Assembly (NCBI GenBank): GCA_030610855.1
Contig: JAUWQY010000007.1
Span: forward strand, 1 to 63,356
Direction: 5' to 3'
Length of the DNA stretch: 63,356 nt
Source of the DNA: Dehalococcoidia bacterium
GTDB taxonomy: Bacteria; Chloroflexota; Dehalococcoidia; GIF9; AB-539-J10
In this document: positions 51,754-61,584 of the stretch, one piece after another
How positions within the stretch are numbered: the first letter of the stretch is position 1
How the letters are laid out: each line of letters starts with the position of its first letter
Position numbers and translations under genes: made by a program
The notes under the pieces: model-generated
Databases searched by the model: none
The model's input: the letters and a program-made list of their open reading frames with translations, nothing else
Told to the model about the DNA's origin: nothing

Positions 51754-53010
51754 ATGAGTACAGGTCCCAACGAGCAGGCGTTCCAAAATGTTAGGAAACT
51801 CATCAGTGATGTCTGTCAGCAGATGAACATCGCTGAAATGTGCCGCGTAAGACTGATGGAATGCGAGCGGGAGTTGACGATCCATTTCCCGATAAAGATG
51901 GATGATGGGGAAGTAAGAGTCTTCACCGGCTTCAGGGTAGTGCACAACGATAGCAGGGGACCAAGCAAGGGCGGGATCCGCTACCATCCAGATGTCAACC
52001 TGGACGAGGTGAGAGCTTTAGCAGCTTTGATGACTCTGAAAACAGCGGTTGCCGGTGTCCCCTACGGTGGGGCCAAAGGAGCTGTGATCTGCGACCCGAG
52101 GACCTTGTCCCAAACTGAGCTTGAAAGGCTAACTCGGCGTTACGCCTCTGATATCGCGATTATCATGGGTCCTGATAGCGATATCCCGGCTCCTGACGTA
52201 GGCACTAACCCCCAGATCATGGCCTGGATTATGGACACTTACAGCATGGGAAGGGGCTATTCCGTGCCCGCAGTCGTCACCGGCAAACCTTTGGAGATAG
52301 GTGGTAGCAATGGTAGGTTCGAGGCCACCGGACGCGGCTGCATGGTCAGTGCCTTGCTAGCGGCCAAGCATCTGGGCCTCAATCCGCTGGAAGCAACCGT
52401 TGTCGTTCAAGGCTGCGGAAATGTGGGGGCGACGGGAGCCGACCTTCTAGCCAGGGAGGGTTGCCGGGTAATGGCAATAAGCGATTCCAGGGGCGGCGTT
52501 TACAACCCGAAGGGTATAGACCTCGAGGGCTTATTCGCGCGAAAGAGGGAGACGGGGTCAGTAATAGGTTTCAGAAATGCCGAAACCCTGACCAATGCTG
52601 AACTCCTGGAACTCAAATGCGATATCTTAGTAGTGGCAGCTCTTGAACATGCGCTGGTCAAAGCTAACGCCCCTTCGGTAAAAGCAAGGATAATCGTAGA
52701 AGGCGCCAACGGTCCGACCACACCCGATGCAAATAAGATTCTCTGTGATAATGGCATATTCATTGTTCCTGACATACTGGCCAACGCGGGGGGCGTGATC
52801 GTATCGTACCTGGAGTGGGTGCAGGGTCTGCAGTCCTTCTACTGGGGTGAAGAGGAAGTAAACAACTACTTACGGAGATTGATGACCAGTGCCTTTACCG
52901 AGGTATTACACCTCAGCCAGCTGAACAAAGTCGACATGAGAACGGCAGCTTATATGACTGCGCTGCGCCAGCTGGCAGCTGCCATGACTATCAGAGGCGT
53001 GTTCCCATAA
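51754..53010 (+). CDS. gdhA: Glutamate dehydrogenase
   Basis: 418 aa from the ATG at 51754, which has AAGGAGGTGAAT just upstream; the frame's start at 51724 adds 10 unrelated residues. Catalytic and substrate blocks: FRVVHNDSRGPSKGGIRYHP, MTLKTAVAGVPYGGAKGAVI (lysines), SDIPAPDVGTNPQIMAWIMD, and the nucleotide fold VVVQGCGNVGATGADLLARE. Interconverts glutamate and 2-oxoglutarate plus ammonia. With the hut operon producing glutamate and the Kor genes consuming 2-oxoglutarate, it is the metabolic link between them. A hairpin follows the stop. Confidence 0.93.
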   Translation: MSTGPNEQAFQNVRKLISDVCQQMNIAEMCRVRLMECERELTIHFPIKMDDGEVRVFTGFRVVHNDSRGPSKGGIRYHPDVNLDEVRALAALMTLKTAVAGVPYGGAKGAVICDPRTLSQTELERLTRRYASDIAIIMGPDSDIPAPDVGTNPQIMAWIMDTYSMGRGYSVPAVVTGKPLEIGGSNGRFEATGRGCMVSALLAAKHLGLNPLEATVVVQGCGNVGATGADLLAREGCRVMAISDSRGGVYNPKGIDLEGLFARKRETGSVIGFRNAETLTNAELLELKCDILVVAALEHALVKANAPSVKARIIVEGANGPTTPDANKILCDNGIFIVPDILANAGGVIVSYLEWVQGLQSFYWGEEEVNNYLRRLMTSAFTEVLHLSQLNKVDMRTAAYMTALRQLAAAMTIRGVFP

Positions 53011-53053
53011 CCCCGGTAAGAAACAGCAGCCCGGGAAGAGTGAAGCCTCATTC

Positions 53054-53083
53054 GGCGGCAGTTGACATAATGTTACTGCCGCC
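53054..53083. terminator. Hairpin between gdhA and the recombinase gene
   Basis: GGCGGCAGT at 53054-53062 pairs exactly with ACTGCCGCC at 53075-53083. It lies between two convergent stops and probably ends both transcripts. The lack of a T-run means it may be a weak or Rho-assisted terminator. Confidence 0.55.
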
Positions 53084-53088
53084 TGATT

Positions 53089-54027
53089 CTAATCTGCTTC
53101 AGCCAGGGGATGGTACTTTTGGTGGGTTTCCTCCGCATACTTGTCGGAGGCATGGACGTAACGGGTGGTGGTATCCAGGGATTCGTGACCCAGCAGAATC
53201 TGAAGAGCTGCCGGATTGGCACCTCTTTCAGCCAGATAAGTAGCGAAACCATGCCTCAGGGAATGCGCCGAAGTGGGGACGTTGATCTTCAGTTTCTCCC
53301 GATACCTCTTGATTCTATCCTGAAGGTAGTTGGTAGAGATCCTTCTCCTGGATTTAGCCACATTTCTACCGGCATAAGGGACGAACAGGGCAGGACAGGT
53401 GTCCTCGCGGGTGGCTGAATATGCATCCAGATGCTGTTTCGCCCGCGGAGTAAGGTAGACGAAGCGCTGCTTTCTGCCCTTACCGGTGATGAAAATGCGT
53501 CCGGTATCGTCGATCTGATTACGGTCCAGGCCGCACAACTCAGAAATCCGCATGCCGGTAGCAAATAGCACTTCGAGCATGGCGCGGTTCCGTAGAGCCG
53601 TTCTCGTATTCAACTCGAACGAACTCGGCGCTTCAATCAGCCTGATCAAATCCTTGAGCTCCGCCACCTGGGGATGCTTCTTGCCGGCCTTGGTTAACTT
53701 GACCGCCTCAGGCGGTAGAGGACAGGAGTAGTCAATGTCAATCAAGTAGCGCAGATACGCTCTTAGCGCCGATAGCATGCGGTTTACAGAGCGCGAATCA
53801 AGCTGTTTCTCGCCTTGCTTACCCAGACTTGCTGTTCTGCGGTCACGGGAAACCAAATACGCCTTGTAATAGGTGATGGCGCGCTTATCAATCTTGTCAA
53901 ACTCAATGTCGCTTTCATCCAGGAAATTGCTGAAGACATTCAGATCCCGCTCATAGTTGTAAGTCGTCTCCGAAGAGTACTTATTGGCCTGCAAGTTCAG
54001 CAAGAAATCATCGATATTAGGCAGCAT
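53089..54027 (-). CDS. xerD: Site-specific tyrosine recombinase, XerC/XerD-like
   Basis: 312 aa. An N-terminal SAM-like core-binding domain (residues 5-95, NKYSSETTYNYERDLNVFSN) precedes the catalytic domain. The R-K-H-x-x-R-H-Y set is visible: ATGMRISELCGLDRNQI (R), ITGKGRKQRFVYLTPRA (K), TSAHSLRHGFATYLAERG (H-x-x-R), LLGHESLDTTTRYVHASDKY (H and Y). The size and the lack of phage neighbours fit a chromosome-dimer-resolving Xer enzyme. No dif-like site was recognised within the window. An alternative is an integron- or plasmid-type integrase. Confidence 0.85.
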   Translation of the reverse strand: MLPNIDDFLLNLQANKYSSETTYNYERDLNVFSNFLDESDIEFDKIDKRAITYYKAYLVSRDRRTASLGKQGEKQLDSRSVNRMLSALRAYLRYLIDIDYSCPLPPEAVKLTKAGKKHPQVAELKDLIRLIEAPSSFELNTRTALRNRAMLEVLFATGMRISELCGLDRNQIDDTGRIFITGKGRKQRFVYLTPRAKQHLDAYSATREDTCPALFVPYAGRNVAKSRRRISTNYLQDRIKRYREKLKINVPTSAHSLRHGFATYLAERGANPAALQILLGHESLDTTTRYVHASDKYAEETHQKYHPLAEAD

Positions 54028-54250
54028 CAGTTTCAGCTCCCTACAGGTTACGACTGAGTGTAAGGAATATTATACTCAATCCCATGATACAATCGCAACT
54101 CCCTTTTGTCAAGCTACCTGCGTGATCTTTCGGAAAGTACTCAGGGAGGAGAGTTTCCTGGCTCCCGAAGCTCTCTCGGCTCCAATTCTGAGTTTTCCAG
54201 CAGCCTGTCAACTGGTCTTAACATCCCTATCCTTGAAGCCAGCAAGCCCA

Positions 54251-54946
54251 ATGGATTACAATATTGACATGCCCGGCCAGACAATCAAAGAGACCGTCGC
54301 CAGACTGCTAGCTGAACTGCCAGATGGAGTTGAAGTGGTGGCGGCAGCAAAAACAAGGACACCGGAGAAGGTCCTGGAAGCTGTCCAGGCGGGAATACGA
54401 ATTATTGGAGAAAACTACGTCAGGGAAGCAAAAGAGGCACACGAATTGGTGGGAAAGAGAGCAAAATGGCATTTCATCGGTACCCTCCAGAAACATAACG
54501 TCAGGAGAAAAGTGTTAGAGATGTTCGACATGATAGAAAGCGTTGATTCTCTGGAGATTGCCGGGGAAATCGACAGAAGGTGCGCTCAAATGGGCAAGAT
54601 AATGCCGGTATTGATTGAGGTAAACAGCGGTAGAGAGCCACAGAAATCAGGGGTGCTCTCGGAAGACGTGGAACAACTAACAAGAGACATATCCAGTCTT
54701 AAAAGTATCAAGGTGATGGGGCTTATGACCATGGGGCCCCGTTTTGGAGATCCCGAGGACTCAAGACCCTATTTCCAGGAGACAAGAAAGATACTCGACA
54801 GGATTAAGAGGCTCCAGATCCCCAATGTAGAGATGAGATATCTTTCCATGGGCATGACTAATTCTTATAAGGTGGCCGTGCAAGAGGGCGCTAATATAGT
54901 CAGAATAGGCACCAGGATATTTGGCGAAAGGGTCCCTCCTTCATAG
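54251..54946 (+). CDS. YggS-family PLP homeostasis protein
   Basis: 231 aa. TIM-barrel PLP-binding fold with the Schiff-base lysine in VVAAAKTRTPEKVLEAVQAG. Other blocks are GENYVREAKEAHELVG, WHFIGTLQKHNVRRKV, IEVNSGREPQKSGV, VMGLMTMGP and LSMGMTNSYKVAVQEGANIV then RIGTRIFG. These proteins balance PLP and amino-acid pools and are usually linked to cell-division genes in Gram-positives. The start is chosen from the family pattern; no good ribosome-binding site is seen. The stop overlaps that of the convergent MBL gene. Confidence 0.9.
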   Translation: MDYNIDMPGQTIKETVARLLAELPDGVEVVAAAKTRTPEKVLEAVQAGIRIIGENYVREAKEAHELVGKRAKWHFIGTLQKHNVRRKVLEMFDMIESVDSLEIAGEIDRRCAQMGKIMPVLIEVNSGREPQKSGVLSEDVEQLTRDISSLKSIKVMGLMTMGPRFGDPEDSRPYFQETRKILDRIKRLQIPNVEMRYLSMGMTNSYKVAVQEGANIVRIGTRIFGERVPPS

Positions 54947-55582
54947 TTCGATTACCAACCCTGCTCCACACTCCAACGTTTTGTCTCCAAATAAGTCTCT
55001 TATCTCCTGCTTGTACGTGGTGCAGTGACAGGGACAGATCAATGATAAGCCATTGAAAACCTTAAAATCACAGAAACCGTGGAATCCACCCGCGATTCCA
55101 TAGAGCTCTCCAAACCTCGCGGCGGCTCCCAGAATGCTTTCCATCGCAGGGTGAGCACAACCTGTAAGCACAAATATCCCCTTGTCTACCTTGAGGGCCA
55201 GGGATTGCTCTATGCCTTCGAGTTCGCCAGTGGAGAAGATATCTTCACGAATTTGAACGGGACCTTTGACCATGGTTACCTTTCTGCCCGGAAACGCTCT
55301 GCTAAAGGAGCTTGGGAGGTAAAGTTCAGCAATCCCATTCATTCTAAGGATTTCTGAAAGTCCTCCAGTATGGTCCTCATGAGCATGTGAGATTACGATT
55401 ATACCTATGTCTTTTGGGTCAATATTAAGCTCCTTCATATTATGTAGCAGCGTAGGGCTATCGGCGCCTGTATCAAACAAGAGTGGTGATGCGGCTGTAT
55501 CTTCAATAAGGGCAGAAAATCCCCAGCCTTGCCTTAGGCCCACTTCTCTTACTTCATTGTCATAAACAATTGTAATCTTCAT
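54941..55582 (-). CDS. MBL-fold hydrolase, RFA-P synthase-like
   Basis: 213 aa, slightly short. Zinc ligands: ISHAHEDHTGGL (H-x-H-x-D-H), LTGCAHPAMESIL and the terminal LICPCHCTTYKQEI. GWGFSALIED near the N-terminus and LLFDTGADSPTLLHNM follow the pattern of proteins annotated as 7,8-dihydropterin-6-yl-methyl-4-(beta-D-ribofuranosyl)aminobenzene 5'-phosphate synthase; this name comes from a methanogen and the actual substrate in bacteria is unknown. It overlaps YggS tail to tail by 6 bases. Confidence 0.82.
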   Translation of the reverse strand: MKITIVYDNEVREVGLRQGWGFSALIEDTAASPLLFDTGADSPTLLHNMKELNIDPKDIGIIVISHAHEDHTGGLSEILRMNGIAELYLPSSFSRAFPGRKVTMVKGPVQIREDIFSTGELEGIEQSLALKVDKGIFVLTGCAHPAMESILGAAARFGELYGIAGGFHGFCDFKVFNGLSLICPCHCTTYKQEIRDLFGDKTLECGAGLVIEL

Positions 55583-55628
55583 TTTCTAATAAGAGACTGA
55601 TTTCAATGGCTCGTTTTAACTCACTCCC

Positions 55629-56771
55629 CTAAAGATGACAAGCTATCTTATCCATAAGCTTGTCCACTCCCCATCCCCTGGCGGCAGAAATGAGTACAAT
55701 GCCCTCTCTGGGCAATAATATCTCTTCCTCGAAGTAAGGAATAGTAGCCAGCGCCTTGAACTCCGCCTCGTTTTTCACAGCCAGGTCTAGCTTATTGAAC
55801 ACGGTGAATCTTGATCTACTCTCCAGATTCAACTCCTTGAGTATCCGTTCCACTGTCAAACACTGATGCGCAGCGTTGGCGTGTGTTATGTCAACTATAT
55901 GCAGTAGCAAATCAGCCTCATCCAGTTCTTCCAAAGTAGCCCGGAAGGCCGCGATGATCGAAGGCGGAAGCTTGTGGATGAAGCCAACGGTATCGGTTAT
56001 GAGGAGTTGTTGCCCGGTGGGCAAAGCCACCCGCCGCGTGACGGGATCGAGAGTAGAAAAGAGTTTGTGATCGGCGTCAACCCCGGCTTTGCTCAAAGCG
56101 TTAAACAGAGTGCTTTTGCCGGCATTGGTATATCCTACGAGGGCTACAATCGGTATGCCCTCTTCCTTGCGGCGTCTCCTGTAAAGGGACCGCTGCTTCC
56201 TCACTCTCTCTATTTTCCCCTTCAGGAGATTGATACGCTTATGGATAAGGCGGCGATCAGTTTCCAACTGCGCTTCTCCAGGACCTCTCGTACCGATGCC
56301 ACCACCCAGTCGTTCCAGGTGCCGCCACTGCCCGACAAGCCGGGGCAGAAGATACTGATGCTGGGCCAGTTCAACCTGGAGTTTTCCCTCACTGGTTCGG
56401 GCTCTTTGGGCAAAAATGTGTAGAATCAAAGCGCTGCGGTCGATAACTCTGACTCCCAATGCGTCTTCCAGATTTCTCTGCTGCCTTGGGGAGAGCTCAT
56501 CATCGACGATGACCGTGTCGTACCAGGTTTGCTCTTTGAGATCGACTAACTCCCCGATTTTCCCCTTACCGATATAGTGGGTAGGTGAAGGTTTATCCAG
56601 CTTTTGAGTCAACGTGCCAACAACGCTGGCGCCTGCCGTCCTGGCCAGATGGGCCAGCTCCTGCAAGGAATCTGTAACTGACCAACCGTGGTCATAGGTC
56701 TTACTTCCTACCCCTACGAGGAATACTTGTTCCGCTTTGGCTTCAGTAGTAAAGAGCTTCTGCTTTATCAT
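55629..56771 (-). CDS. hflX: GTPase HflX
   Basis: 380 aa. An N-terminal HflX domain (AGASVVGTLTQKLDKPSPTH, YIGKGKIGELVDL) is followed by a glycine-rich linker (RLGGGIGTRGPGEAQLETDR) and a G domain with IVALVGYTNAGKSTLFNAL (P-loop), DTVGFIHKLP (switch II) and FNKLDLA (NKxD). HflX binds ribosomes and splits stalled or heat-damaged 70S particles. A GTG 12 bases upstream is possible; GCAGGAGG precedes the ATG chosen. It follows miaA, as in many bacteria. Confidence 0.93.
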   Translation of the reverse strand: MIKQKLFTTEAKAEQVFLVGVGSKTYDHGWSVTDSLQELAHLARTAGASVVGTLTQKLDKPSPTHYIGKGKIGELVDLKEQTWYDTVIVDDELSPRQQRNLEDALGVRVIDRSALILHIFAQRARTSEGKLQVELAQHQYLLPRLVGQWRHLERLGGGIGTRGPGEAQLETDRRLIHKRINLLKGKIERVRKQRSLYRRRRKEEGIPIVALVGYTNAGKSTLFNALSKAGVDADHKLFSTLDPVTRRVALPTGQQLLITDTVGFIHKLPPSIIAAFRATLEELDEADLLLHIVDITHANAAHQCLTVERILKELNLESRSRFTVFNKLDLAVKNEAEFKALATIPYFEEEILLPREGIVLISAARGWGVDKLMDKIACHL

Positions 56772-56848
56772 CTCCTCCTGCACCTAATAATAGCCCGGTA
56801 TTGGTATTATGTCAACTTAAGCACCCGTGGCCTGCAACTCGGAGAATC

Positions 56849-57787
56849 TCATGATATGAAGCCCTCTACAAGACCCTTCGCTTTGTCCAGGGCGACTCCG
56901 ATGAGATCGGAGCCGGCCCCAGCTTCCACCTCACCTACATCAAGCCAGTGAATTCTCTTATCACCAAGGCGAAACCAGGCATACTGGTGGCGAACCAGTC
57001 TACGGGTCTCATGCTTTATCCTATCAACAGCCTCCGGTAAAGTCATCTCGCCTCGAAGAAACTGGCCTATCTGCTTGTAGCCTATTCCCGACATAGAGGG
57101 CAAGGAAGGGCCATAACCTTTCCTCAACAGCTGTTCCACTTCTTCAACCAATCCCCTTTGTATCATTTTGTCAACACGGCAATCAATCGTTCTATATAGT
57201 TCGCCTCTGTCCTGCGTTAAGCCAATGACCAGGACGGTGAAACCGGGCGTCTCTTTACGCCGCAATTGAGAAGGGAGATGCCCTGTCGTATGATAGATCT
57301 CCAGCGCTCTTATTATGCGACGGGCATTGCTCGGGTTGATTTTTTCTGCCGCTATAGGGTCAATATCCTGCAATTCCTGATAGAGGCTATGGCTACCTTC
57401 TTGCTCTGCTCTGGCTTCCAAATGGCGCCTTAGCTCCTCATCAGGCCCCACCTGAGGTATCTTCCACCCCTCTACTAATGACCACACATAAAGCCCGCTG
57501 CCACCGACCAGTAATGATAACTTGCCGTTTTGCTCAATGGCTTTCATCGCCTCGACAGCCAGGTCATGATACGTAGCCAGGCTGAAATCCTCGTCGGGCT
57601 CGACCACATCGACAACATGGTGAGGCACCGCTGCCCTCTCAGCCAGGCTCGGTTTGTTAGTACCGATATCCATACAGCGATAAACCTGGCGGCTATCGGC
57701 GCTTATTATCTCTGCGGGAAAGCATTCAGCCAGACGCAAAGCAAGCTCACTTTTCCCTACGGCAGTGGGACCAACGATGACAATCAT
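56849..57787 (-). CDS. miaA: tRNA dimethylallyltransferase
   Basis: 312 aa. MIVIVGPTAVGKSELALRLA (P-loop), ISADSRQVYRCMDIGTNKPS and VGGSGLYVWSLVEG form the dimethylallyl-diphosphate and tRNA site, and the C-terminal GIGYKQIGQFLRGEMTLPEA with KHETRRLVRHQYAWFR completes it. It adds the isopentenyl group to A37 of tRNAs reading UNN codons. Located between tpiA and hflX on the same strand. Confidence 0.95.
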   Translation of the reverse strand: MIVIVGPTAVGKSELALRLAECFPAEIISADSRQVYRCMDIGTNKPSLAERAAVPHHVVDVVEPDEDFSLATYHDLAVEAMKAIEQNGKLSLLVGGSGLYVWSLVEGWKIPQVGPDEELRRHLEARAEQEGSHSLYQELQDIDPIAAEKINPSNARRIIRALEIYHTTGHLPSQLRRKETPGFTVLVIGLTQDRGELYRTIDCRVDKMIQRGLVEEVEQLLRKGYGPSLPSMSGIGYKQIGQFLRGEMTLPEAVDRIKHETRRLVRHQYAWFRLGDKRIHWLDVGEVEAGAGSDLIGVALDKAKGLVEGFIS

Positions 57788-57990
57788 GCCTCAGTAGTCA
57801 GAATTCTGCAGCGGCAGCTCGTTCACTCCTTTTGTACTAGCCTCGAGTATTCGCCTGCTGTATTGCGAGTTGTTCTCCCAGCTTGCTCATATCGCCACAA
57901 CCAGGATCGCCAGCTAGGATCGAGTCACCGGCGCATTCTCCAATAAGGCCCTCGACTCCAAGCACTTCGCCATCGACTACTTGTTTCTAA

Positions 57991-58809
57991 CTACCTCGCG
58001 CTTCCTTTGATTTCAGCAGTCTTTTCAACAATCTCCACGAACTCCGCAGCTTTGAGACTGGCGCCACCGACCAGGGCACCATCGATTTCCGGATGAGAGA
58101 GGAACTCGTCAATGTTAGCGCCGGTAACACTGCCGCCATAAAGGATGCGCACACTTTGAGCTGTACTCCCATTCCAGAGCTTGGCTAGAACACTACGAAT
58201 AAACCCAATAGTTGCTGCTGCCTGCTCGCCGCTTGCCGCCTTGCCCGTGCCGATAGCCCAAACAGGCTCATAGGCGATTACGAGATTCGTCGCTGTCTCC
58301 TCATCGCTACAAGGTCGGGACTCGGAGCTTTGGCTCACAACGCGGGGCTCTACGCCATCCAAAGCTGCCCTTACCTGCCTATCGAGTACCATTTCTGTCT
58401 TTCCAGCTTCATTCTCCTCAAGTCTCTCCCCGATACACAGGATGGGCTTAAGCTTGCTTGCCAGAGCCGCCTTTAGCTTCCTGTGGACTATTTCATCCGT
58501 GTCCCCGAAATACGATCTCCTCTCAGAATGTCCCAGTATGACGAATTCACATAACTCGCTGAGCATTAGCGGGGATATCTCGCCGGTGTAAGCTCCCCGA
58601 GTCTCAAAATGCATATTCTGAGCACCGAGCTTAATAGACGAACTCCGGAGCATCATATCTATGGCAATCAAAGATACGAATGGCGGGCAGAGCACTTTTT
58701 CTACTCCTTCTACCTCGTCCAGTTTATCAAGCATGTCATAGACAAGCTTTTCAGCTTCACTGACAGTTGTATTCATCTTCCAGTTGCCGGCAATCAAAGG
58801 TATTCGCAT
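57991..58809 (-). CDS. tpiA: Triosephosphate isomerase
   Basis: 272 aa. It begins MRIPLIAGNWKMNTTVSEAE (N-x-K catalytic lysine). FVILGHSERRSYFGDT has the catalytic histidine, VIAYEPVWAIGTGKAASGEQ the catalytic glutamate with the mobile loop, and RILYGGSVTGANIDEFLSHP the phosphate site. About 20 residues longer than average, due to an insert after VLDRQVRAALDGVEPRVVSQ. It lies 11 bases after pgk. Confidence 0.95.
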   Translation of the reverse strand: MRIPLIAGNWKMNTTVSEAEKLVYDMLDKLDEVEGVEKVLCPPFVSLIAIDMMLRSSSIKLGAQNMHFETRGAYTGEISPLMLSELCEFVILGHSERRSYFGDTDEIVHRKLKAALASKLKPILCIGERLEENEAGKTEMVLDRQVRAALDGVEPRVVSQSSESRPCSDEETATNLVIAYEPVWAIGTGKAASGEQAAATIGFIRSVLAKLWNGSTAQSVRILYGGSVTGANIDEFLSHPEIDGALVGGASLKAAEFVEIVEKTAEIKGSAR

Positions 58810-58820
58810 TTCACAGCCTC

Positions 58821-60014
58821 CTATTGTTCCCTATCTAGTAAGACCTCCACACCGGGCAAGGCAGCGCCTTCCAGGAACCTGAGGCTGGCGCCGCCCCCCG
58901 TGGAGACGTGGGTCATCTTATCGGTCAATCCCATTTCCTGGACTACCTCGGCAGAAGAACCACCGCCAATCACGGTAGTCGCATTGAGAGTGGACAGAAA
59001 ACTCGCTAGTGACCTGGTTCCTTGAGCAAATTGAGGTATCTCGTATATTCCCATCGGGCCATTCCATATGACGGTGCGACATCCCTCTAACTTACTACGG
59101 AAAAGCTCAATCGATTTGGGGCCAATATCCACGATATGGCTACCCGATGGTACATTAGTTGTTGGCACTACTCTAGTTGGGGCTCCGGCTTTGATTTCTT
59201 TCGCCACAACTGCATCAATGGGGAGCAGGAATGGCACCTTCCACTCCTCGGCTTCCTGTAACAATTTCTTGGCCAGGCCCAACTTATCGTCCTCTATTAA
59301 AGAATGCCCCACCTCATATCCTTGCGTCTTTAAGAAAGTAGCGGCCATGCCACCACCAACCAGCAACATGTCAACCTTTCTTAGCATATTTTGCAGTAGC
59401 TCTATCTTATCGCTCACCTTGGCACCACCTATGAGGCAGGCGAAGGGCTGCTCTGGATTATGCAGAAGCTGCCCCATGACCTCTAGTTCTTTTACCATTA
59501 GAAAGCCGGCCACCGCAGGCAAGTGTTTGGCTACACCTACGGTGGAGGCATGAGCCCTGTGAGCAGTGCCGAAAGCATCATTCACGTAAATATCGGCCAA
59601 CCTGGCGAGCTTTCGGGCAAAGTCGGGAGCATTTGCCTCTTCCTCGGGATGAAAGCGCAGGTTCTCCAGAATCAAGACGTCGCCCTCTTTGAGTGCCCGG
59701 GCTTTGCCTTCTACATCCTGGCCGATACAATCTGGCGCTGTGCCGACCGGCAAACCTATAAGCTGTGACAACCTCTGTGCTATCGGCGCCATCCGCAGAT
59801 TCTCAACTACCTTGCCTTTGGGACGTCCTAAGTGGGAACATAGGATCACCTTAGCCCTTTGGTCGACGAGGTATTTGATGGTCGGTAGCGAAGCACGGAT
59901 TCGGCTATCATCGCTAATGTCGCCAGTTTCTATATTCAGTGGAACGTTGAAATCGACCCTGAGTAGAACTCTCCTGCCTTTCACCTCTATATCTGCGACA
60001 GTCCTTTTCGACAT
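58821..60014 (-). CDS. pgk: Phosphoglycerate kinase
   Basis: 397 aa from the ATG at 60014, which has AGGAGG 5-10 bases upstream. Substrate block [60 protein letters not shown] and hinge/ATP block [20 protein letters not shown] are all intact, as is WNGPMGIYE. Part of a polyprenyl synthetase-pgk-tpiA run on the minus strand; gaps are 8 and 11 bases. Confidence 0.96.
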   Translation of the reverse strand: MSKRTVADIEVKGRRVLLRVDFNVPLNIETGDISDDSRIRASLPTIKYLVDQRAKVILCSHLGRPKGKVVENLRMAPIAQRLSQLIGLPVGTAPDCIGQDVEGKARALKEGDVLILENLRFHPEEEANAPDFARKLARLADIYVNDAFGTAHRAHASTVGVAKHLPAVAGFLMVKELEVMGQLLHNPEQPFACLIGGAKVSDKIELLQNMLRKVDMLLVGGGMAATFLKTQGYEVGHSLIEDDKLGLAKKLLQEAEEWKVPFLLPIDAVVAKEIKAGAPTRVVPTTNVPSGSHIVDIGPKSIELFRSKLEGCRTVIWNGPMGIYEIPQFAQGTRSLASFLSTLNATTVIGGGSSAEVVQEMGLTDKMTHVSTGGGASLRFLEGAALPGVEVLLDREQ

Positions 60015-60022
60015 GCTTCCTC

Positions 60023-61072
60023 CTAGAAATCGCGCTTCAATAGGAAACAAGCTATCTCTTCAAGCGGAGCTTTCATGGACGAGTCAAGCCCGGTAGCTGC
60101 GAGCTGCGCCAAAGCTCTATGGCAATGCTGCTCGGCCAGATTCTCGGCATAAGCTCTGGCGCCTGATTGCTCAAGCACCCTCTTAACCTCAGCTATATCC
60201 TCGCCGGCGATGAATTCTTGAGCGTAGAGGTTCTGAAGACTTTCTTTACCTTTCCCCGCACTATGCTGCAATCCGTAGACTACAGGCAGAGTTTTCTTCC
60301 TATGCGGGATGTCGCCGGCCGATTTACCGGTGCTTTCCTCCATTCCCCAGATTCCCATTATGTCGTCACGAATCTGAAAGGCCATGCCCAGCTCTCTGCC
60401 GAACAGGTGAAGGAGATCCACCACCTTACCATATCCGCTGCCCACATATGCTCCCAAAGATGTCGATACCGCAAGCAGGGCTGCCGTCTTCTTGGCTGCC
60501 ATGCCAAGGTACTGCTCGACCGTGATGTCGAGACGGCTCTCATATTCCAGGTCTAGGTACTGCCCCTCACAGAGCTCCAGGCAGGCCAGGCTCAGCATCT
60601 CAGTGGAAATAGCGATCTTATCATCGGCTATTCCCTTCTCCTTCAGTTTAAGCAGCGCCAGATAAGCCAGAGCGAACATGGCATCGCCCGCATTTATCGC
60701 CTGAGGCTGACCCCATAATCGCCATACAGCCGGTCGGTGATGACGGTCATGACTGGCGTCTTCTATATCGTCGTGAATCAAAGAGAAGTTATGGATGAGC
60801 TCGACGGCTGCGGCGGCGGGTATTACCTGTGACGTGTCACCACCTACCGCCTCACAACTGAGAAGGCAGAGAGTAGGGCGAATGAATTTACCCGATTCTC
60901 CCCTACAGGGACGCCCGTGTTCATCTTGCCAGCCCATGTGGTATCGTAGCATGTCGCGAAGGGCCGACGGACTGCTATCGATGATCTCTTCTAACTCAGC
61001 TCGTATTGCGTCGTGATAAGATGTGCAGAGATCAGGCAAGCCGCGCTTGATATTCATTGGGGGCCGTTCCAT
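60023..61072 (-). CDS. Polyprenyl synthetase (trans-isoprenyl diphosphate synthase)
   Basis: 349 aa. First aspartate motif in [20 protein letters not shown], an extended D-D-x-x-D with a charged histidine-rich follow-on, then [20 protein letters not shown]. The second motif is the variant [12 protein letters not shown] (D-D-x-x-G). It condenses isopentenyl diphosphate into a longer chain, probably for quinone or undecaprenyl-type lipids; chain length cannot be fixed from sequence. First gene of the run with pgk and tpiA. Start is uncertain by five residues, as a second ATG lies at 61057 and neither has a clear ribosome-binding site. Confidence 0.9.
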   Translation of the reverse strand: MERPPMNIKRGLPDLCTSYHDAIRAELEEIIDSSPSALRDMLRYHMGWQDEHGRPCRGESGKFIRPTLCLLSCEAVGGDTSQVIPAAAAVELIHNFSLIHDDIEDASHDRHHRPAVWRLWGQPQAINAGDAMFALAYLALLKLKEKGIADDKIAISTEMLSLACLELCEGQYLDLEYESRLDITVEQYLGMAAKKTAALLAVSTSLGAYVGSGYGKVVDLLHLFGRELGMAFQIRDDIMGIWGMEESTGKSAGDIPHRKKTLPVVYGLQHSAGKGKESLQNLYAQEFIAGEDIAEVKRVLEQSGARAYAENLAEQHCHRALAQLAATGLDSSMKAPLEEIACFLLKRDF

Positions 61073-61138
61073 ATTAGCGGCTTCACAAACAGATTGTCAA
61101 CTGAATGTACTCGCTCAGGCGATTAGTGGCGCTTCTTT

Positions 61139-61288
61139 CTTGTCATTGCGAGGAGCGAGATTCCTCATCTGCGGTTCGGAACAGGCTCCGCAATCTCTAA
61201 GCGAGGTTTCTCAGTCCAACTATAGCAGGCTCCGGCTTCGCAATGAGATTGCCACGCCCCGATTGCATCGGGGCTCGCAACGACACGG
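61139..61288. mobile_element. MITE-like palindromic repeat
   Basis: Starts TTGTCATTGCGAGGAGCGAG and ends GGCTCGCAACGACACGG, so the two ends are inverted copies of GTCRTTGCGAG. The interior contains further inverted pieces, including CCCCGATTGCATCGGGG, and AATCTC/GAGATT blocks. Sequences with GTCATTGCGAG...AGCAATCTC ends are widespread non-coding repeats in many bacteria. No transposase is linked. Confidence 0.65.
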
Positions 61289-61584
61289 AAGGTTATTACC
61301 CGATCTTACAAGCACATGAAGTGTCACTCATCTATCTGAACTAGATCACTGAACCTGCCGAAGCGGTGCACTGCGGTTATCCCAAGAACTGTGCCTAACG
61401 GTGCAGGGGATGATATACTGTGCATCAACGCTCGCAAGAACCAGGTCGTTATCACGAGTTTGCCTGGCCCAAGCTCGGGACACGCCGCAAGCACAGAAAC
61501 CTCGGAAAGAGCCCCGCTTCTCCGGAGGATAGCCTTTCCCTTCATTTCTTAGGACACTGAGCAGGAACGCACGAGAAACAAGGC
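61289..61584. other. Intergenic between the repeat and the MFS gene
   Basis: About 300 bases with no gene, RNA or strong hairpin that I can support. The open frames on the minus strand have no ribosome-binding site. Confidence 0.4.

Noticed and set aside
53089-54027. Phage integrase with adjacent attachment site
   Set aside because: No tRNA or direct repeat borders the gene and its size and neighbours fit a housekeeping Xer recombinase.
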